Shown piece after piece: positions 1-8,590 of a stretch of 64,000 nucleotides of DNA (within the stretch, counting starts at the first letter, position 1; the number at the start of each line of letters is the position of its first letter). The translations under genes were made by a program, and so were the position numbers. The notes beneath the pieces are model-generated. The model was not told the origin of the DNA, did not search any database, and was given only the letters and a program-made list of their open reading frames with translations. This DNA comes from Sphingobacterium psychroaquaticum. Its GTDB lineage: Bacteria; Bacteroidota; Bacteroidia; Sphingobacteriales; Sphingobacteriaceae. Location: the NCBI RefSeq assembly GCF_900177625.1, contig NZ_FXAU01000004.1, positions 343,697-407,696 of the forward strand, given 5' to 3'.

Positions 1-485
1 TTCTTTACCGCTTCAAATACATCTACATTCGTCGCTGCTACGACACGGACATTGGTTTTCTGCACTTTAGATGAACCAACCCGAATATACTCTCCCGTTT
101 CCAGTACCCGCAACAATCGCGCTTGCGTTCCCAAAGGAAGCTCCCCCACCTCATCCAGAAATATTGTTCCACCATCTTGAACTTCAAAATAACCCTTACG
201 CGCTTCGTGCGCACCTGTAAAGGAGCCTTTTTCATGTCCAAAAAGCTCTGAATCAATCGTCCCTTCAGGGATAGCGCCACAGTTAACAGCGATAAAAGGG
301 CCGTGTTTTCGGGCACTTAACTGATGAATAATATGCGAAAAAACTTCTTTACCAGCACCACTCTCTCCTTGAATCAACACGGAAATATCTGTCGGTGCTA
401 CTTGCTTAGCGACATCAATAGCCCGATTCAACAGCGGAGAGTTTCCGATAATGCCGAATCTATTTTTTATATCTTGATTATCCAC
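1..485 (-). CDS. Sigma-54-dependent AAA+ transcriptional activator, 3' part cut by window edge
   Basis: The protein activates sigma-54 RNA polymerase by ATP-driven remodelling. The visible part is the start of an NtrC-type AAA+ domain: Walker A GESGAGKE, the loop motif GSFTGA (a GAFTGA variant that contacts sigma-54), Walker B GGTIFLDEVGEL, and a VVAATN sensor motif near the edge. It begins directly with the AAA+ domain, so no receiver or other N-terminal sensor is present. The start is a GTG at 483-485, because an in-frame TGA lies 12 bases upstream; this leaves a 21-base gap after miaB and suggests co-transcription. The C-terminal Fis-type helix-turn-helix lies outside the window. Family assignment is firm; the target genes are unknown. 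Confidence 0.93.
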   Translation of the reverse strand, partial: MDNQDIKNRFGIIGNSPLLNRAIDVAKQVAPTDISVLIQGESGAGKEVFSHIIHQLSARKHGPFIAVNCGAIPEGTIDSELFGHEKGSFTGAHEARKGYFEVQDGGTIFLDEVGELPLGTQARLLRVLETGEYIRVGSSKVQKTNVRVVAATNVDVFEAVK

Positions 486-506
486 GCTGATTTCTCATTT
501 TAGAAT

Positions 507-1940
507 TTAGTCTACGATTTTTCCCATCAACGTTGCTGATGTACAACGTTCCACCATCACATGAACGTACTGTCCACGTTTGAAACGCTCATCGACCGGA
601 AAAACAACCATCGTGTTTTGATCATTTCGACCACAGAAATCTTGATCCGAACGTTTTGAAAACCCTTCGATCAATACTTTCTGTACTTTACCCACAAAAT
701 TCTGTGCCCGGTAAAGGCTATGCTCTTGTTGCTTATTAACCACTTCCGTTAAACGGCGCTTCTTAACATCCTCAGGGATATCATCTTCATAGCGCTTTGC
801 CGCTAAAGTTCCTGGTCTTTCAGAATACGCAAACATATAGGCAAAATCATACTTCACATAGTCCATCATCGAAAGGGTTTCTTGATGCTCCTCCTCGGTC
901 TCTGTACAGAAACCAGTTATAACATCCGTTGAGATGCCACATTCCGGAATAATACGACGAATCGCATCCACCCGCTCCATATACCATTCGCGGTCGTATG
1001 TACGATTCATTAACTCCAAAACACGGGAGTTACCCGATTGTACCGGAAGGTGAATGTATTTACAAATATTCTCGTAACGCGCCATTGTATGCAGTACCTC
1101 ATCCGTAATATCTTTGGGATGTGAAGTGGAAAAGCGTACTCGAAGCTCCGGGCTTACTTCTGCAACCATAGCTAATAATTGTGCAAAGTTTACCGTAGGT
1201 TGTGGCGTCTCACCTTCTGCAACAGGTGCAGTATATTTATACGAGTCTACATTTTGTCCCAATAGCGTTACTTCTTTATAACCTGCGTTAAAAAGATCTT
1301 GTGCTTCCTTCACAATAGAATGGAAATCTCTGCTTCTTTCACGACCACGCGTAAAAGGAACAACACAGAAAGAACACATATTATCACACCCCCGCATAAT
1401 CGATATAAATGCCGAAATACCGTTAGAGTTTAACCGTACAGGATTGATATCTGCATAAGTCTCTTCCCGAGACAGTAATACGTTTACCGCCTTAGCTCCA
1501 TCATCTACTTTGCCGATCAAGTTCGGCAAATCACGGTAAGCATCAGGCCCAACAACAACATCAACCAGCTTTTCCTCTTCCAGGAATTTAGACTTTAAAC
1601 GCTCCGCCATACAACCCAAGACGCCAACGACCATTCCTGGATTTTTTGCTTTCGCAGACTCGAATTCCTTCAATCGATTTCGAACACGTTGCTCTGCATT
1701 CTCCCGAATGGAACAGGTATTGATAAATACAACATCAGCCTCTTTATAGTCTTTAGTTGTCTCAAAACCGTTATCCACCAAAATGGAAGCAACAATCTCA
1801 CTATCAGAAAAATTCATCTGACAACCATAACTCTCGATATACAATTTCCGACCCGTCGACTTCCCTGTAGGAAGCATATCCAACGCCTCTCCCTGACGGG
1901 ACTCATCGTGTGTTTTTGTTGTATGTTCTAGTTCTAACAT
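507..1940 (-). CDS. miaB: tRNA-2-methylthio-N6-dimethylallyladenosine synthase MiaB
   Basis: A radical-SAM methylthiotransferase that adds the 2-methylthio group to i6A37 of tRNAs reading UNN codons. At 477 aa it has the family's usual length. The N-terminal UPF0004 domain carries the three auxiliary-cluster cysteines (C40 in YGCQMN, C76 in [10 protein letters not shown]110 in LGCMAE). The radical-SAM CxxxCxxC is at C185/C189/C192 (GCDNMCSFC), and a TRAM RNA-binding domain closes the protein. The first about 28 residues form a non-conserved, polar leader; ATG at 1940 is retained because a -7 box lies 20 bases upstream. The sigma-54 activator follows it closely. Confidence 0.97.
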   Translation of the reverse strand: MLELEHTTKTHDESRQGEALDMLPTGKSTGRKLYIESYGCQMNFSDSEIVASILVDNGFETTKDYKEADVVFINTCSIRENAEQRVRNRLKEFESAKAKNPGMVVGVLGCMAERLKSKFLEEEKLVDVVVGPDAYRDLPNLIGKVDDGAKAVNVLLSREETYADINPVRLNSNGISAFISIMRGCDNMCSFCVVPFTRGRERSRDFHSIVKEAQDLFNAGYKEVTLLGQNVDSYKYTAPVAEGETPQPTVNFAQLLAMVAEVSPELRVRFSTSHPKDITDEVLHTMARYENICKYIHLPVQSGNSRVLELMNRTYDREWYMERVDAIRRIIPECGISTDVITGFCTETEEEHQETLSMMDYVKYDFAYMFAYSERPGTLAAKRYEDDIPEDVKKRRLTEVVNKQQEHSLYRAQNFVGKVQKVLIEGFSKRSDQDFCGRNDQNTMVVFPVDERFKRGQYVHVMVERCTSATLMGKIVD

Positions 1941-1959
1941 AATGCAATATAAAAGACTA

Positions 1960-1967
1960 CAAAGTTA
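1960..1967 (-). promoter_or_regulatory. Putative -7 promoter element of miaB
   Basis: On the minus strand this reads TAACTTTG, a perfect match to the Bacteroidota housekeeping -7 consensus TAnnTTTG. Its G lies 20 bases before the miaB ATG, which would give a leader of about 15 bases. No convincing -33 TTG was seen. Confidence 0.5.
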
Positions 1968-2373
1968 GGAATAAAAACTCGAAAAGATGCCACTTTGGCA
2001 GAGATTGTTAGCAGGTAATTGATAGTGCGTTGTTGCTTACCTGTAGTTGGTGGTTAGTAGTTGGCGGTTAGTAGTTAGTAGTTAGTAGTTAGTAGTTAGT
2101 AGTTCATGGTTTGGTAGTGTGCGGCTGGTAGTTCATAAAGACTGAGCTTCTCCCGCCCAAATTTACGATGTATAGCCTATACCGTCATCCCAAACGAGGC
2201 ACAAGGAGGGGCTATTGATAATACAGCGCAATTGATCGGGAATAACAAGGACGGGTACTGAATAGCTAATAATGCTCAGAAATTTCCTGCCGTCGATAGG
2301 TCTGAATACACATCAAGAAGCATAAGACCTGTGAATAAACCATCCTTTTACATACGTAAACCATTCAAACAGA

Positions 2374-2409
2374 AAAGGCGCTGATGTATACCTTAACACC
2401 AGCGCCTTT
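2374..2409 (-). terminator. Rho-independent-type terminator after the OmpA lipoprotein gene
   Basis: A perfect 10-bp stem AAAGGCGCTG/CAGCGCCTTT surrounds a 16-base loop, 22 bases past the stop codon. On the minus strand it runs into TTTTCTGTTT. The A-rich flank would also let it act from the other side. Confidence 0.75.
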
Positions 2410-2430
2410 CCATTATATTTTAGAAGTGGA

Positions 2431-3120
2431 TTACTTACCCGCTTCTGCTTTTGCGTCTTGAATCATCTTATCACCCGCTACCACAACAATCTCTACACGG
2501 CGATTCTCTGCACGACCAGCATCTGTATCGTTAGAGGCGATGGGCTCAGAAAAGTTTTTTCCTTCTGTTTTTACACGTGATGAAGCTAAGCCTTGCGCTA
2601 CACAAAAAGCTTTTACAGCATTCGCTCTAGACTCCGAAACTTTTTGATTCGCGGCTAACGTACCAACATTATCCGTATGTCCAATAACCATAATTTCTGT
2701 TCCTGGCTCTTTATTTAAAGTAGCAACTAAATTACCAATGTTGGTTTTTGCAGCGCTTTTTAATGTCGAGCTGTTGAAGTCAAACAAAATACCCTCATCG
2801 AATTTCACAATGATACCTTCATCTGCCTTGATAACCTCAGCACCAGCAACCGTATTTTCGATTTCCTTCGCTTGCTTATCCATTTTCTTACCGATCAAAG
2901 TTCCGGCAACACCACCAATCGCAGCACCCGCAAGTGCACCAATTGCTGTATTTCCGGCTTTCCCTCCGATTAGCGCACCAATACCTGCACCTGCAACACC
3001 ACCAATTGTACCGCCTTTGGCAGCATTACTTGCGTTTTGAATTGTCGCACAACTAGATAACAACATCACCGATGTTGCTACAGATAAGCCATAAATAGCT
3101 ACTTTTTTATTTATTTTCAT
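2431..3120 (-). CDS. OmpA-family lipoprotein with glycine-zipper segment
   Basis: Probable outer-membrane lipoprotein that binds peptidoglycan. A lipoprotein signal peptide ends in the lipobox LSSC at about residue 24. A glycine-rich zipper stretch (about residues 36-78, repeated G-AGAGIGALIGG-like units) may insert in or oligomerise at the membrane. The C-terminal OmpA domain (about 105-218) has the peptidoglycan-binding pattern HTDNVG followed by SESRA and GRAENRRVEI. The architecture matches YiaD-type proteins. It is monocistronic, with its own terminator. Specific role unknown. Confidence 0.9.
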   Translation of the reverse strand: MKINKKVAIYGLSVATSVMLLSSCATIQNASNAAKGGTIGGVAGAGIGALIGGKAGNTAIGALAGAAIGGVAGTLIGKKMDKQAKEIENTVAGAEVIKADEGIIVKFDEGILFDFNSSTLKSAAKTNIGNLVATLNKEPGTEIMVIGHTDNVGTLAANQKVSESRANAVKAFCVAQGLASSRVKTEGKNFSEPIASNDTDAGRAENRRVEIVVVAGDKMIQDAKAEAGK

Positions 3121-3217
3121 ACCGATATCTTGTTTTCCTTTTGTAATAAATTAGTTATAAACAAAGCTGATGCCAAAAAAATAACATCGCTTCATCATAC
3201 GGCAACTTTTCTAAAAA

Positions 3218-3982
3218 CTACCGTTCCTGTACCGGGATTTCTAGCTTGGGTAATCGAAGTGATTTAGGGCGACCATTCTTTTCCCAACTTTCCAGGGACG
3301 TCTTCACATAATTCATAAAATCATATTGTCCCCAATGTTGAACCGTACTGAATGAAGGTCGGTACAAATCCATGAAAGACTGTAAATCATCGCCTGTCAA
3401 ATCAGTTAATGCACTCACGGAGGTTTTATTAAACACTTTATCCACTTGATTTTCTTCCAACTCCCGATCCATCACCTTTGCAAAGCGTTTTGCATTTTTA
3501 GCATCTCGACCAAAAAGATTGTATAATGCCGTAGCAGGACTATTTAGATAAGTCCCTACCGAATTTTTACCTCCATTATAGACCCCTTTCTTTGAATAGT
3601 CTTCCAACATGTCTCGCATTTCTGCCTCCCGCGAACGACGGCTCACCACAACGGTTTCAATCGTTAAACCGGGCTGCATCTCGATTAAAATGTCCTCTTG
3701 TGTATACAGTACCGTTTTTACCGGGCCATACCCTGTTTTTGTAAAAGACAAACTATCTCCCGCAAAGGCTTCAATAATAAACACCCCAAAAGTATTGGTC
3801 AAGGCTTTCTTTTTTGTCCGGAGGTTGGTTACATTAACTTCCGAAATACGGGTACTTCCGCCCTTCTCCAGGACAATACCAGACATCCCGGCCGTTTGTG
3901 CCGAACCTGTATGTGATAGTAAAATTATGAGCAAACAGCTCACAATCCCCTTAATTAGTTTGTTCTCTATCTTGAAATACAT
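3218..3982 (-). CDS. Secreted carboxypeptidase-regulatory-like domain protein
   Basis: A Sec signal peptide (about residues 1-29, ending SHTGSAQ) is followed by a beta-sandwich CarboxypepD_reg-like domain (about 32-110: SGIVLEKG, then a TFGVFIIEA segment and a phrase resembling VKTVLY..ILIEM). The remaining roughly 130 residues are alpha-rich and charged and match no domain I recognise. Such plug-like domains are common in Bacteroidota envelope proteins, but there is no TonB-dependent barrel here. Probably periplasmic; function unknown. ATG at 3982 gives a well-formed signal peptide. Confidence 0.75.
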   Translation of the reverse strand: MYFKIENKLIKGIVSCLLIILLSHTGSAQTAGMSGIVLEKGGSTRISEVNVTNLRTKKKALTNTFGVFIIEAFAGDSLSFTKTGYGPVKTVLYTQEDILIEMQPGLTIETVVVSRRSREAEMRDMLEDYSKKGVYNGGKNSVGTYLNSPATALYNLFGRDAKNAKRFAKVMDRELEENQVDKVFNKTSVSALTDLTGDDLQSFMDLYRPSFSTVQHWGQYDFMNYVKTSLESWEKNGRPKSLRLPKLEIPVQER

Positions 3983-4036
3983 TTATCTAAAAGTAACAAA
4001 TGTTTAGACTCGACAATGTTAAAAAGTTTTAATTTT

Positions 4037-4426
4037 TTAATAGGGATAAAACACAAAGTTTGCTCCCTCTGGCACAACCACAAACAGACACATGTACGCA
4101 TTGGCATTCTTAAAGCTTTTTTCGAAGTACGCTTTCCGGTCATCTTTTATTAAGCCACGTTCCACAAACTCTTCTAAGGAGCTGGCATGAATGGACCACT
4201 GCGTATTCAATTCGTTCTTATCGAGCACAATTTCACCAATACTTATTTCGTGCTGATGTGCCACAAAAATCGGGTATAGGGTATAACCCTCCGCCATCAT
4301 CTCTGTTGCGACCTCTTTTATCGACTCTTTATAAAAATCAAGATCTACTTTTAGGCTTTTGAGTGGACTAGGTTGCCCTCCGGCTTCCTGCCCCTCTCCT
4401 CCTGCCATCAAATCTTCAATATCCAT
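4037..4426 (-). CDS. Conserved hypothetical protein downstream of rlmD
   Basis: A soluble 129-aa protein with no signal peptide or membrane segment. The N-terminus is Gly/Glu-rich and low in complexity (MDIEDLMAGGEG), followed by a compact alpha/beta region ending in VVPEGANFVFYPY. The start codon lies 2 bases after the rlmD stop, so the two are translationally coupled. I do not recognise the family; the conserved look of the C-terminal half suggests a real gene and not a chance ORF. Confidence 0.75.
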   Translation of the reverse strand: MDIEDLMAGGEGQEAGGQPSPLKSLKVDLDFYKESIKEVATEMMAEGYTLYPIFVAHQHEISIGEIVLDKNELNTQWSIHASSLEEFVERGLIKDDRKAYFEKSFKNANAYMCLFVVVPEGANFVFYPY

Positions 4427-4428
4427 AT

Positions 4429-5838
4429 TTATCCTTTCAATTCTAACAAAACAACATTCTCCACGTGTTGTGTATGAGGGAACATATCGACAGGTTTTAT
4501 ACGCACCACCTTATATTTCTCCTGAAGGAGCGCTAGATCGCGCGCTTGTGTCGCAGCATTACAGCTAACATACACCACCTTTTCGGCCTCCATCTCCAAT
4601 ATTCTGTTCACAACATCAGCATGCATACCCGCTCTCGGCGGATCAGTAATAACAACCTGTGGCTTACCGTGTTCTGCAATAAAATCTGCGGTTAGCACAT
4701 CTTTCATATCACCCGCATAGAACTTTGTGTTATACACCTTATTGATTTCCGAATTGATCTTCGCGTCTTCAATCGCTGAAGGCACATATTCTACGCCAAT
4801 TACTTCGCGCGCTGATTTAGCCACAAAGTTTGCGATCGTACCTGCCCCTGTGTAAAGGTCATACACCAATTCGTCACCTTTCAATCCCGCAAAGTCGCGT
4901 GTAATCTTGTACAATTCGTATGCTTGAGCTGAATTCGTTTGATAAAAAGATTTCGGGCCTACTTTAAACTTCAAGCCTTCCATCTCTTCGTAAATAAAAT
5001 CTCTACCACGAAAAACATGGATATCCTGATCAAAAATGGTATCGTTCTTCTTTTGATTCACGATATAGAGTAAAGAAACGATATCTGGGAAACGATCAGC
5101 TACTGCCGTCATCAACTGTTCTACTTGTCCTTCTTCCGGATACGCAAAAACAACAATCAGCATGACTTCGCCTGTTGAAGCTGTGCGGATAATTACATTA
5201 CGTAGACCACCTTCATGCGCACGAAGATCATAAAATGTAATCCCCATTTCCAAAGCCAATTGCTTGATTGTATTACGGATAGCATTAGAAGGGTCTTGCT
5301 GCAAGAAACAATGGTCAATATCTAATATCTTATCGAAACGCCCCGGTACGTGAAAGCCTAGCGCATTCAAATCATCAGGTTTTACTTCATCGTCTACAGA
5401 TGTCAACCAACGTTTATTCGAGAATGTATATTCGAGTTTATTTCTATAATATTCAGTTTGTTCGGATCCTAAGATAGGCTCCATCATGGCGGTATCCACT
5501 TTCCCTAAGCGCTTTAAAGCATTATCTACAGATTGCTGCTTGAAGGATAACTGGGCATCATAGTTCATATTCTGCCACTTACAACCACCACAAACACCAA
5601 AATGTGGGCAAAATGGTTCTACTCGATGCTCTGAGGGAGTAGTAAGGGCAACAACACGACCTTCAGCAAAGCTCTTTTTTTTTCGCAAAAGCTCCACATC
5701 TACAATATCTCCGGGAATTCCCTTCTCAATAAACATAACAAGGTCATCTTGTTTTGCAACACCTTTTCCCTCTTCCGCAATATCAATAATATGTACGCCG
5801 GAAATAAATTTTTTGTCCTGTGGAATTCTTCTACCCAT
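4429..5838 (-). CDS. rlmD: 23S rRNA (uracil-C5)-methyltransferase, RlmD/RumA family
   Basis: A SAM-dependent m5U methyltransferase of large-subunit rRNA. It has an N-terminal TRAM domain (about 10-70), then an iron-sulfur cysteine cluster (PFCPHFGVCGGCKWQ, about 75-90). The catalytic Rossmann domain includes DLYTGAGTIANF (SAM binding) and DPPRAGMH. The nucleophilic cysteine is in VYVSCNAAT near the C-terminus. At 469 aa it is normal for the family. The RlmC, RlmD and TrmA families resemble one another, so the exact target uridine is inferred. It is first in a two-gene unit with the 129-aa protein. Confidence 0.92.
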   Translation of the reverse strand: MGRRIPQDKKFISGVHIIDIAEEGKGVAKQDDLVMFIEKGIPGDIVDVELLRKKKSFAEGRVVALTTPSEHRVEPFCPHFGVCGGCKWQNMNYDAQLSFKQQSVDNALKRLGKVDTAMMEPILGSEQTEYYRNKLEYTFSNKRWLTSVDDEVKPDDLNALGFHVPGRFDKILDIDHCFLQQDPSNAIRNTIKQLALEMGITFYDLRAHEGGLRNVIIRTASTGEVMLIVVFAYPEEGQVEQLMTAVADRFPDIVSLLYIVNQKKNDTIFDQDIHVFRGRDFIYEEMEGLKFKVGPKSFYQTNSAQAYELYKITRDFAGLKGDELVYDLYTGAGTIANFVAKSAREVIGVEYVPSAIEDAKINSEINKVYNTKFYAGDMKDVLTADFIAEHGKPQVVITDPPRAGMHADVVNRILEMEAEKVVYVSCNAATQARDLALLQEKYKVVRIKPVDMFPHTQHVENVVLLELKG

Positions 5839-5846
5839 AATGGGTG

Positions 5847-5854
5847 CAAAAATA
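5847..5854 (-). promoter_or_regulatory. Putative -7 element of rlmD, very close to the start codon
   Basis: Minus-strand TATTTTTG fits TAnnTTTG. Its G is only 9 bases before the rlmD ATG, so a transcript from it would have almost no 5' leader. Confidence 0.45.
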
Positions 5855-5974
5855 CATTTTTTTTATGAGTTGTTAATAGGAAGTAGGTAGTTGGTGGGGA
5901 GTAGGTCGTAGAGAGTAGTTGATAGACCGTCGTTGACAGAATAAAACTACAATCACAAAACAATGAACTAAAAA

Positions 5975-6550
5975 CTAGAGCAAAGTTGCTTGAACTAAAT
6001 AAGGTAGGATTTCCTTTTGGAAGGAGATGAAATTTTTCCGTACATCAGCTTCTGTTACACCGGTAAAAGCGAAGGAAAACACAATATTTTTACTGGATTT
6101 TATCAAAAAGGTAAGATTCTCTTCAGGTACAGTTTCGGCAATGGTTTGGTTCTGAATAAAAGAGCTCAACAAGAGAAACTCTAAATCATCGGACAGTGTT
6201 TTCAAATATTCCTGCGCATTAGCAGACTCTCGAATAAACTCCCAGCCTACGAATTCGTTACATACCGTATATGTTACACGACTCACTTTAAGGATTGTCG
6301 TAGCAAGAAAAGTCGACAAGTCCTTTTCGCGCACATTCGTATTCAAGATATCTTCTACATTCTCACGGATATAATCCATAAGCACAGCGTGCAGAATCAA
6401 TTCTTTACTAGAAAAATGCTTGTAAAAGGTTGCTTTGGCTATATTGGCATGCTTAGCCAATTCATTGACACTTGTTTTATTATAACCATAGCGTCTGAAA
6501 AGTTCACGCGCAGATTTTTTAATCGCTAATATGACTTTATCAGATTCCAT
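5975..6550 (-). CDS. TetR/AcrR-family transcriptional regulator
   Basis: The N-terminal helix-turn-helix (about residues 8-55: ARELFRRYGYNKTSVNELA, then NIAKATFYKHFSSKELIL) is a textbook TetR DNA-binding domain. The C-terminal ligand domain is divergent, as usual, so the inducer cannot be guessed. The ATG is 3 bases after the stop of the lipoprotein gene, which is itself 2 bases after pheS, so it is read as the last gene of a pheS operon. There is no adjacent efflux pump. Confidence 0.92.
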   Translation of the reverse strand: MESDKVILAIKKSARELFRRYGYNKTSVNELAKHANIAKATFYKHFSSKELILHAVLMDYIRENVEDILNTNVREKDLSTFLATTILKVSRVTYTVCNEFVGWEFIRESANAQEYLKTLSDDLEFLLLSSFIQNQTIAETVPEENLTFLIKSSKNIVFSFAFTGVTEADVRKNFISFQKEILPYLVQATLL

Positions 6551-6553
6551 AAG

Positions 6554-6973
6554 TTAATTTTGCACAAAAAAACTAGACCCTTGCTGTGTTACGGCATAGG
6601 GTTTTAAAGGACATTCAGCAATTTCTGCAGGCGAACCATCCATCAACAACCACTTAGCGCCCGACACAGGGTCAATGATTAATTGACCTTCAACACGCAC
6701 TTTATTTCCCTGCTCTGGATTTACAGTACTGCATCGATCATAAGCCACTAAGCGAGGAGCACTCTGCGTCCCCATATTGTATACAATCAAGCCAGCATAT
6801 CCGCCCTCCGCGTAAGCATATCCGCCAGGAGAATAAACACCAATATGCTCGGCTTGACTAATTCGCGTTCCAAAAGATCGACTCGGCACCACATTACAAC
6901 TACCGCCAGAACAGCTATTAAAAGCAATGGCTAGCAAGCAGGAACACACGATGTAAGTAATCTTTCTGAACAT
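6554..6973 (-). CDS. Small predicted lipoprotein, function unknown
   Basis: 139 aa with a hydrophobic leader and a lipobox-like NSC at about residue 20-22 (AIAFNSCSGG), so probably lipid-anchored. The mature part is short, rich in Tyr, Gly and Ser, with cysteines. I recognise no domain. Placed between pheS and the TetR gene with 2-3 base gaps, which argues for translation within the operon. Confidence 0.75.
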   Translation of the reverse strand: MFRKITYIVCSCLLAIAFNSCSGGSCNVVPSRSFGTRISQAEHIGVYSPGGYAYAEGGYAGLIVYNMGTQSAPRLVAYDRCSTVNPEQGNKVRVEGQLIIDPVSGAKWLLMDGSPAEIAECPLKPYAVTQQGSSFFVQN

Positions 6974-6975
6974 GT

Positions 6976-8016
6976 TTAGATAATCTCTGTTTCAAACTGC
7001 GACAAGAAACGTACGTCATTCTCGGAGAACAAACGTAAATCACGTATCTCATATTTTAGATTTGTTACTCTTTCGATTCCCATGCCAAACGCGAAACCAG
7101 AATATTTTTGGCTATCAATACCACAATTTTCCAATACGTTCGGATCCACCATACCGCAACCTAAGATTTCTACCCAACCTGATTGTTTACATAATTGACA
7201 ACCCTCGCCTTTACAAATGGTACAAGAAATATCCATCTCTGCCGACGGCTCGGTGAATGGGAAATAGGAAGGACGGAAACGCACTTTTGTACCTTCGCCA
7301 TACAGCTCTTGTACAAAATGAAACAATGTTTGTTTTAAATCTGCAAAGGAAACATTTTCGTCTACATACAAACCCTCTACCTGATGGAAGAAGCAATGTG
7401 CACGTGCAGAAATAGCTTCATTACGATACACACGTCCAGGCATAATTGCACGGAACGGTGGTTTCCCCATTTCCATCAAGCGAACCTGAACCGATGAAGT
7501 ATGTGTTCGTAATGCAATATCGTTACCTTCCTTTTTCTCCACAAAAAAGGTATCCTGCATATCCCGCGCAGGGTGTTCAGGCGGAAAATTAAGCGCAGAA
7601 AAGTTATGCCAATCATCTTCAATTTCTGGCCCTTCGGAAACGATGAAACCTAATTTCTTAAAAATCTCAACGATTTCTTTCCGCACCAACGAAAGTGGGT
7701 GGCGTGACCCCAACTGAAAACCCTCTCCAGGAAGTGTCAAATCACCTTCCTGAGGTGCCCCCTGCGTTGAGCCTGCTCCTGAGAAAGCCTCCTGTGCCTC
7801 TGTAAATTTCTGTTCAGCCAGCTGCTTAAACTCATTGAGCACCTGCCCTAAGGCACGCTTCTCTTCTACAGAAACAGCTTTAAACTCATCAAACAATGCT
7901 TTTACAACTCCCTTGGATACTAGAAATTTCAATCTGAAAGCCTCAACCTCAGCAGCTGAGGTCGCTTTGAACTGGTTGATTTCTTCGGTATACTGCTTAA
8001 TTTTATCTTGCAACAT
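6976..8016 (-). CDS. pheS: Phenylalanine-tRNA ligase alpha subunit
   Basis: Charges tRNA-Phe as an alpha2-beta2 class II synthetase with PheT, which is not in this window. The N-terminal coiled coil (about 1-90) is followed by the catalytic core: HPLSLVRKEI, motif 2 region FRAIMPGRVYRNEAISARAH, and motif 3 GFAFGMGIERVTNLKY near the C-terminus. A four-cysteine insert (CTICKGEGCQLC) occurs before motif 3. I chose ATG at 8016 (MLQDKIKQY, 346 aa) over the upstream TTG at 8049, because it matches the family N-terminus and a -7 box sits directly before it. Confidence 0.96.
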   Translation of the reverse strand: MLQDKIKQYTEEINQFKATSAAEVEAFRLKFLVSKGVVKALFDEFKAVSVEEKRALGQVLNEFKQLAEQKFTEAQEAFSGAGSTQGAPQEGDLTLPGEGFQLGSRHPLSLVRKEIVEIFKKLGFIVSEGPEIEDDWHNFSALNFPPEHPARDMQDTFFVEKKEGNDIALRTHTSSVQVRLMEMGKPPFRAIMPGRVYRNEAISARAHCFFHQVEGLYVDENVSFADLKQTLFHFVQELYGEGTKVRFRPSYFPFTEPSAEMDISCTICKGEGCQLCKQSGWVEILGCGMVDPNVLENCGIDSQKYSGFAFGMGIERVTNLKYEIRDLRLFSENDVRFLSQFETEII

Positions 8017-8022
8017 AGTCGA

Positions 8023-8030
8023 CAAATATA
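8023..8030 (-). promoter_or_regulatory. Putative -7 element of pheS, abutting the start codon
   Basis: Minus-strand TATATTTG is a perfect TAnnTTTG match. Its G is 7 bases before the chosen ATG, implying a leaderless or nearly leaderless transcript. A TTG 16 bases further upstream could serve as a poorly spaced -33 box. Confidence 0.5.
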
Positions 8031-8104
8031 CAGCAAAAAAATGAGTCAATGAAATTGCAAAGTGATTGTTAACACGCCGCCAGCTAGCGATCGTTATTCA
8101 TAGA

Positions 8105-8128
8105 AGCACCAGTCTGGCGACTGGTGCT
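8105..8128 (-). terminator. Strong hairpin downstream of ssb
   Basis: A perfect 10-bp stem AGCACCAGTC/GACTGGTGCT with a 4-base loop lies 13 bases after the ssb stop. The U-tract is weak (TTCTATG on the minus strand), so it may be an imperfect intrinsic terminator or a 3'-end stabiliser. Confidence 0.65.
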
Positions 8129-8141
8129 CTGGTATTCTTAT

Positions 8142-8588
8142 TTAAAACGGTAAACCGTCTGTATCGTTATTATTTTCCATAAAGTCTACATCTTGTTCCT
8201 TCTCTTCAGGATCAGCAGCATTCTCTACGGCAGTTTCTTTTGCTGGTTGTGCAAAGTCGGAAGGTCGTCCCAACAGCTTAAAACTTTCTCCTACAATTTC
8301 CGTCACAAAGCGTCTATTTCCATCCCTGTCTTCATAATTCCGCGTACGCAAGCGCCCTTCGATATATACGAGCTTTCCTTTTTTCAAGTACTTTACTGCC
8401 ATTTCACCAAGATTACGCCACATTACAATATTATGCCACTCCGTATGCTGCATTCGCACACCATCCTTGGTATATGTTTCTGAAGTTGCTAATGGAAAAC
8501 TAGCTACAGTGATATTCCCCTCGAGATAACGGACTTCTGGGTCTTTACCCAAGTGCCCCACTAAGATTACTTTGTTTACGCTCGCCAT
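8142..8588 (-). CDS. ssb: Single-stranded DNA-binding protein
   Basis: Binds ssDNA as a tetramer during replication, recombination and repair. An OB fold spans about residues 1-105 (ASVNKVILVGHLGKDPEVR, then TEWHNIVMWRNLGEMAVKYLKKG). A flexible acidic linker leads to the terminal DGLPF tip, which recruits partner proteins. At 148 aa it is typical. The ATG follows the mutY stop by 2 bases, so it is co-transcribed with the repair glycosylase. Confidence 0.96.
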   Translation of the reverse strand: MASVNKVILVGHLGKDPEVRYLEGNITVASFPLATSETYTKDGVRMQHTEWHNIVMWRNLGEMAVKYLKKGKLVYIEGRLRTRNYEDRDGNRRFVTEIVGESFKLLGRPSDFAQPAKETAVENAADPEEKEQDVDFMENNNDTDGLPF

Positions 8589-8590
8589 AA

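Larger units (their letters stand above)
1941..2430. other. Repeat-bearing spacer without a gene
   Basis: No credible coding frame. Positions about 2040-2105 are a degenerate tandem of TTAGTAG/GTTGG-type units. Positions 2183-2210 carry a copy of the dispersed GTCATCCCAAACGAGG motif, also seen near 23558 and 53863. The right end contains the OmpA-gene terminator. Confidence 0.7.

Noticed and set aside
2040..2105. Possible CRISPR array from repeated TTAGTAG units
   Set aside because: Units are about 7-11 bases, degenerate and contiguous, with no unique spacers of constant length and no cas genes nearby.
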